A stretch of DNA of 26,205 nucleotides, from contig DATLYH010000239.1 in assembly GCA_035575035.1 (NCBI GenBank), positions 1-26,205 of the forward strand. The letters run 5' to 3'. The notes below the pieces were generated by a model. It saw nothing but the letters and a program-made list of their open reading frames with translations. It did no database searches and was not told the DNA's origin. Source of the stretch: DATLYH01 sp035575035. GTDB lineage: Bacteria > Planctomycetota > Planctomycetia > Gemmatales > Gemmataceae. The position numbers and the translations under genes were made by a program. Below are positions 25,301 to 26,205 of this stretch, piece after piece. Each line of letters starts with the position of its first letter. The stretch's first letter is position 1.

Positions 25301-25951
25301 TTAGGCCGCAGGCGCGAGGGCGTAGAGCAACACCTCACGCAGCGGCTCGGGCAGTTTCGCAAAGGCTGGGGCATGATCCCCCTTCGCAAAAACCCAATTG
25401 GCCCACAACCAACGCCTTACGGCGCTGATGGCGTCCGAGAATGTCACCTCCGCCTTCTTGCCCTCCCCGTCCCCCCCGCCCGCTCCCTGCGCCGCGGCCG
25501 GCAACTGCTCGTACCGCAAGGCCACCACCCTGTACAGCCCGAACAGACACGGCGCCGCACGCAACACCGTCCGCGCACACCAGCCCCGCGTCGTCTCCAG
25601 ACCCCAATAGGCGCGCAGCTCCTGGAAGGTGGTCTCGATGTTCCAACGCGCCGTGTAATAGCCCATGAGGGCCTTCGGCGTGAGGGCCGGAGCGGTCGTG
25701 AAGAAGTACTCGTCGCGGTGCGTCCCATCGAGGTCGCGGACGAACACCTAACGCACCGGCACCAGCCCCCAGCCCGCCTTGTACCAGTGGCCGGTGCCGG
25801 TAACGACCTCCACCCGCCGCGTGCCGCCGCCGTACCAGCCGACCTGCAAGCGCTGCCGACGGCGCGCCCGGGCGACGGCGGCCTTCGGCTTGGCCCGCTG
25901 GCGTCCCTTGACCCGCGGGCGGCCCTTGCCCGGGTAAGCCGGAGGCGGGTC
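25301..25951 (-). pseudogene. Transposase remnant (IS4/IS701-like DDE), N-terminus lost, in-frame stop
   Basis: The frame encodes the C-terminal half of a DDE transposase. It shows PPPAYPGKGRPRVKG, GWYGGGTRRVEVVTG, then VFVRDLDGTHRDEYFFTT, GYYTARWNIETTFQELRAY with the catalytic-Glu region (YxxRWxIExxFxE), and the end LPEPLREVLLYALAPAA. A TAG stop at 25748-25750 interrupts it after LVPVR. Relatives read RWVFVRD here, so a TGG-to-TAG change is likely. The N-terminal half, with the first catalytic Asp residues, is missing: upstream the frame passes directly into an RHS-repeat gene. It is therefore inactive. No terminal inverted repeat was recognised. Confidence 0.88.
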
Positions 25952-26205
25952 GTACAGGTTGGCGTCCCCCGCGGCGAAGCCGATGGGGTCCTCGCTGGTC
26001 CAGCGTCCCGTGGCTGGGTCGTAATACCGCGCCCGATGGTATTGCCACCCCGTCTCGGCGTCGTACTCCCGGCTCGTCCAACGGTAACGGTCGCCCAGGA
26101 CAGGGTTGGTCTCCACCACCACGTTGCCGAAACCGTCGTAGTCGAGGTGGTTCTGTCCCCCACTGGTGGTCACGATGTCCCGTACCGACCCCAGCCGGTC
26201 CGGCA
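25952..26205 (-). pseudogene. RHS-repeat protein core, truncated at its conserved end, runs off right edge
   Basis: The minus frame is open from the window edge. It shows the end of an RHS/YD-repeat core: RLGSVRDIV, YDGFGNVVVETNP, YRWTSREYDAETGWQYHRAR, YYDPATGRWTSEDPIGFAAG and DANLY. In intact proteins NLY is followed by RYVxNNPxxxxDPxG and a variable C-terminal, often toxic, tip. Here the sequence changes after NLY to transposase sequence (DPPPAYPGKG). RHS proteins are large surface or secreted shells that enclose their tip. With the cleavage box and tip gone, this copy would make a shell fused to about 67 residues of transposase before the stop at 25748. Most of the gene lies outside the window. 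Confidence 0.88.

Overview
The window is GC-rich bacterial chromosome, most likely from a planctomycete of the Gemmata group. The evidence is a DUF1559 prepilin-like protein, a Tad-type pseudopilin/vWA cluster of planctomycete style, a small CxxC protein of a type I associate with planctomycetes, an unusually long RNase P RNA, and many short GC-rich repeats at gene boundaries and inside genes. No 16S rRNA or other strict taxonomic marker is present, so this placement is an inference.

Layout. 1-2580 (minus) is the N-terminal part of a very repetitive HAMP-domain signalling protein that runs off the left edge. 3368-4336 (plus) is a small operon of a winged-helix-like protein and two DUF5985-like membrane proteins. 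4477-5916 (minus) is class II fumarase. 6106-6498 (plus) is a small secreted Tyr/Pro/Gly-rich protein. 6558-7535 (minus) is a cation diffusion facilitator. A tandem GC-rich repeat (7554-7727) is followed by a -10 box and the RNase P RNA gene (7871-8346, plus). 8402-11877 (minus) is a two-gene membrane module: a P-loop GTPase with a transmembrane segment, helical repeats and a C2-like end, and a partner resembling the GAP1 (GTPase-associated protein 1) family. 12062-12937 (plus) is a secreted alpha/beta-hydrolase, with a doubtful small ORF behind it. 13214-14221 (minus) is a secreted SPOR-like protein. 14675-15424 (plus) is the DUF1559 protein. 15485-15796 (minus) is a small CxxC protein. 16122-17872 (minus) is an ABC-2 type exporter pair. 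17971-21841 (minus) is a TadE-TadE-TadG(vWA) operon, with a 46-residue membrane protein upstream at 22114-22254. 22498-24093 (plus) is purF. 24171-25160 (plus) is a sugar isomerase/epimerase-like TIM barrel. 25301-26205 (minus) is an RHS-repeat gene whose end has been replaced by the tail of a decayed transposase.

Two themes stand out. First, short repeat elements of at least three unrelated sequence types lie in frame inside protein genes. They supply the stop and last residues of the cation transporter, a loop in the GTPase, part of a signal peptide, and about 30 residues next to the last metal ligand of the TIM barrel. Two further types (7554/11996/25171 and 24094) sit between genes. This resembles the palindromic elements known inside Rickettsia genes. 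Second, the GTPase/GAP1-like pair fits the kind of NTPase-centred conflict or signalling module described computationally by the Aravind group, and is the best candidate here for a poorly characterised system.

Most genes are single housekeeping or cell-surface units. Clear operons are the DUF5985 set, the GTPase/GAP1 pair (5-nt gap), the ABC pair (ATGA overlap) and the Tad set (gaps of about 29 nt).
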